Of a stretch of 64,000 nt of DNA, positions 63,088 through 64,000 are shown piece by piece. Source of the DNA: Candidatus Villigracilis saccharophilus. Lineage in GTDB: Bacteria; Chloroflexota; Anaerolineae; Anaerolineales; Villigracilaceae. Every line of letters begins with the position of its first letter. The first letter of the stretch is position 1. Position numbers and translations under genes: made by a program. Under the pieces are notes generated by a model. That model was given only the letters and a program-made list of their open reading frames with translations. It was not told the DNA's origin and made no database searches. Where the stretch lies: the NCBI GenBank assembly GCA_016709305.1, contig JADJNA010000056.1, forward strand, positions 29,574 to 93,573, given 5' to 3'.

Positions 63088-64000
63088 TGCGTTTCTCCAA
63101 TCAATCGCAGGAAATAATCTTCCAGATTTTCCTGCTCCACCGCCAGACGAGTTGGTGCAGCGCCTGCGCTCACAAGCAGTGTCGCGATATTATCAGGCGC
63201 TTCCAATGCGCGCTGCTCATGGATTACCAATGTAGTTTCATCGATCTCTATCAGATATCCCGCACGAGTCAACACTTCAAAAGCAAGTTTGTTATCGCGG
63301 GTTCTAATTTTCAATCGACTTGAACGCAATTGCTCAAGCTTGTTCGCGTCCGAGTCTTCGATCATTTTTTCCCTTGTGAATGATACCGATGCGTGTTGCG
63401 GGCAAATCCACTTCAGACAAAATATGGCTCGACATAAAAACTGTCATGCCGCGCTCATGCGCCAGCGAAGTTAACATCTCGCGAATTTCAACAACACCCG
63501 CGGGGTCAAGTCCATTAGCGGGCTCGTCGAGGATGACCAGTTCAGGCTCATGCAGCAAAGCGCGCGCCAGCCTGAGGCGCTGTAAATTGCCCATAAGAAA
63601 GCGTACCAGCTTTGCGGTGCCGCATAAGAGCGATGGAAGATGCTCCATGATTTCGTTCACTACTTTGACTTTCGAATCCCATGCAGCCGCCGCGCAATGT
63701 CGAGATTCTCCCGAACTGTTAATTCTGGATATGCGAACCCGGACTGCCCACGAGATAGCCGACCTTCGCCCACGGTCCGCTTCCATCTGACCGAGCCTGA
63801 TCCAGCACTATGACTTTTCCCTCGCTCGGGCTGGGGATCATCCCTAAAAGCGCGCGGATGGTCGTGGTCTTGCCTGCGCCATTGAGACCAAGAAACGCAT
63901 AGATATCGCCGCGCCCTTTTAGTGACGTTGATCTTGCTTGTCCACGGCTTTTACCGTGCCAAATTTTTCGACAAGCCTTGTATTTCGATTGCATTGTTCA
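63084..64000 (-). CDS. ABC transporter ATP-binding protein (frameshifted; start codon at right edge)
   Basis: About 300 aa. The natural start is probably an ATG whose first base lies just past 64000 (then NNAIEIQGLSKNFGTVKAVD). An internal ATG at 63994 is out of the main frame. AFLGLNGAGKTTTIRALLGM (Walker A), GNLQRLRLARALLHEPELVILDEPANGLDP (where the signature region near 63590 is blurred by an error, then Walker B), and FMSSHILSEV with the switch His. The C-terminal 90 residues (LKIRTRDNKLAFEVLTRAG ... LEDYFLRLIGET) are the usual DUF4162-like end. It drives the ABC-2 permease encoded after it. Three or more frame errors. Confidence 0.85.

Noticed and set aside
1..64000. tRNA, rRNA and CRISPR features
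   Set aside because: I read the gaps on both strands and found no cloverleaf-like segments, no rRNA-like sequence and no regular repeat-spacer array. A covariance-model scan would be needed to be certain.

Overview
The window looks like a piece of a Chloroflexota genome, probably Anaerolineae. This is inferred from roughly 50% GC, many lipoproteins with Thr-Pro linkers, several GT-C membrane glycosyltransferases, a deazaflavin-type (Ddn-like) reductase, a biotin-dependent acyl-CoA carboxylase set, and families of short GC-rich palindromes between genes. No rRNA, tRNA, CRISPR array, transposase or phage gene was seen. Gene content is mostly chromosomal housekeeping and metabolism.

Layout. 1-4.1 kb (minus): the 5' part of a glycine/D-amino-acid-oxidase-type FAD enzyme, three small membrane proteins of unknown role, a 74-aa protein and a frameshifted small-molecule phosphotransferase. 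4.1-7.7 kb (plus): two small genes, an MFS exporter and murI (frameshifted). 7.7-24.6 kb (minus): a saccharopine-dehydrogenase-like protein, a Ddn-like reductase, an ICMT-like methyltransferase, a CYTH protein, the acyl-CoA carboxylase subunits (carrier, biotin carboxylase, carboxyltransferase), two GT-C proteins including a 1745-aa tandem fusion, an alcohol dehydrogenase and an acyl-CoA dehydrogenase. 24.7-36.3 kb (plus): a complete spermidine/putrescine ABC transporter (potDABC), a SET-domain protein, a GT-C protein, a CPBP protease, GNAT, ComEA, a methyltransferase, cystathionine beta-synthase and a SUMF1-fold protein. 36.4-41.9 kb: two c-type cytochrome lipoproteins, a receiver protein, GDPD, a nitroreductase, an acetylpolyamine-amidohydrolase-like enzyme and a lipoprotein. 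41.9-47.3 kb (minus): a receiver, a MoeA-PBP fusion, a class III aminotransferase and guaB. 47.5-55.7 kb (plus): purA, then a compact run (phosphatase, class II aldolase, aminotransferase, 2-hydroxyacid dehydrogenase, MFS, PLP dehydratase, homocysteine methyltransferase) that reads like a catabolic operon. 55.8-64 kb (mostly minus): a receiver, a broken lipoprotein, a broken secreted protein, a VWA/CoxE plus MoxR pair, and an ABC-2 exporter.

Two themes connect genes. The first is polyamine use: a Pot importer, an acetylpolyamine deacetylase-like enzyme, a class III omega-aminotransferase and a DAO-type oxidase related to gamma-glutamylputrescine oxidases. The second is acyl-CoA metabolism: the carboxylase, the acyl-CoA dehydrogenase and the zinc dehydrogenase.

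Data quality. At least twelve genes carry single-base frame breaks, several at homopolymers, and almost every gene after 56.4 kb is broken more than once. The pattern fits uncorrected long-read errors better than gene decay, so these loci are annotated as whole genes with the frame segments noted. One gene (54.8-55.7 kb) keeps an open frame only because two errors compensate, which garbles about 35 residues.
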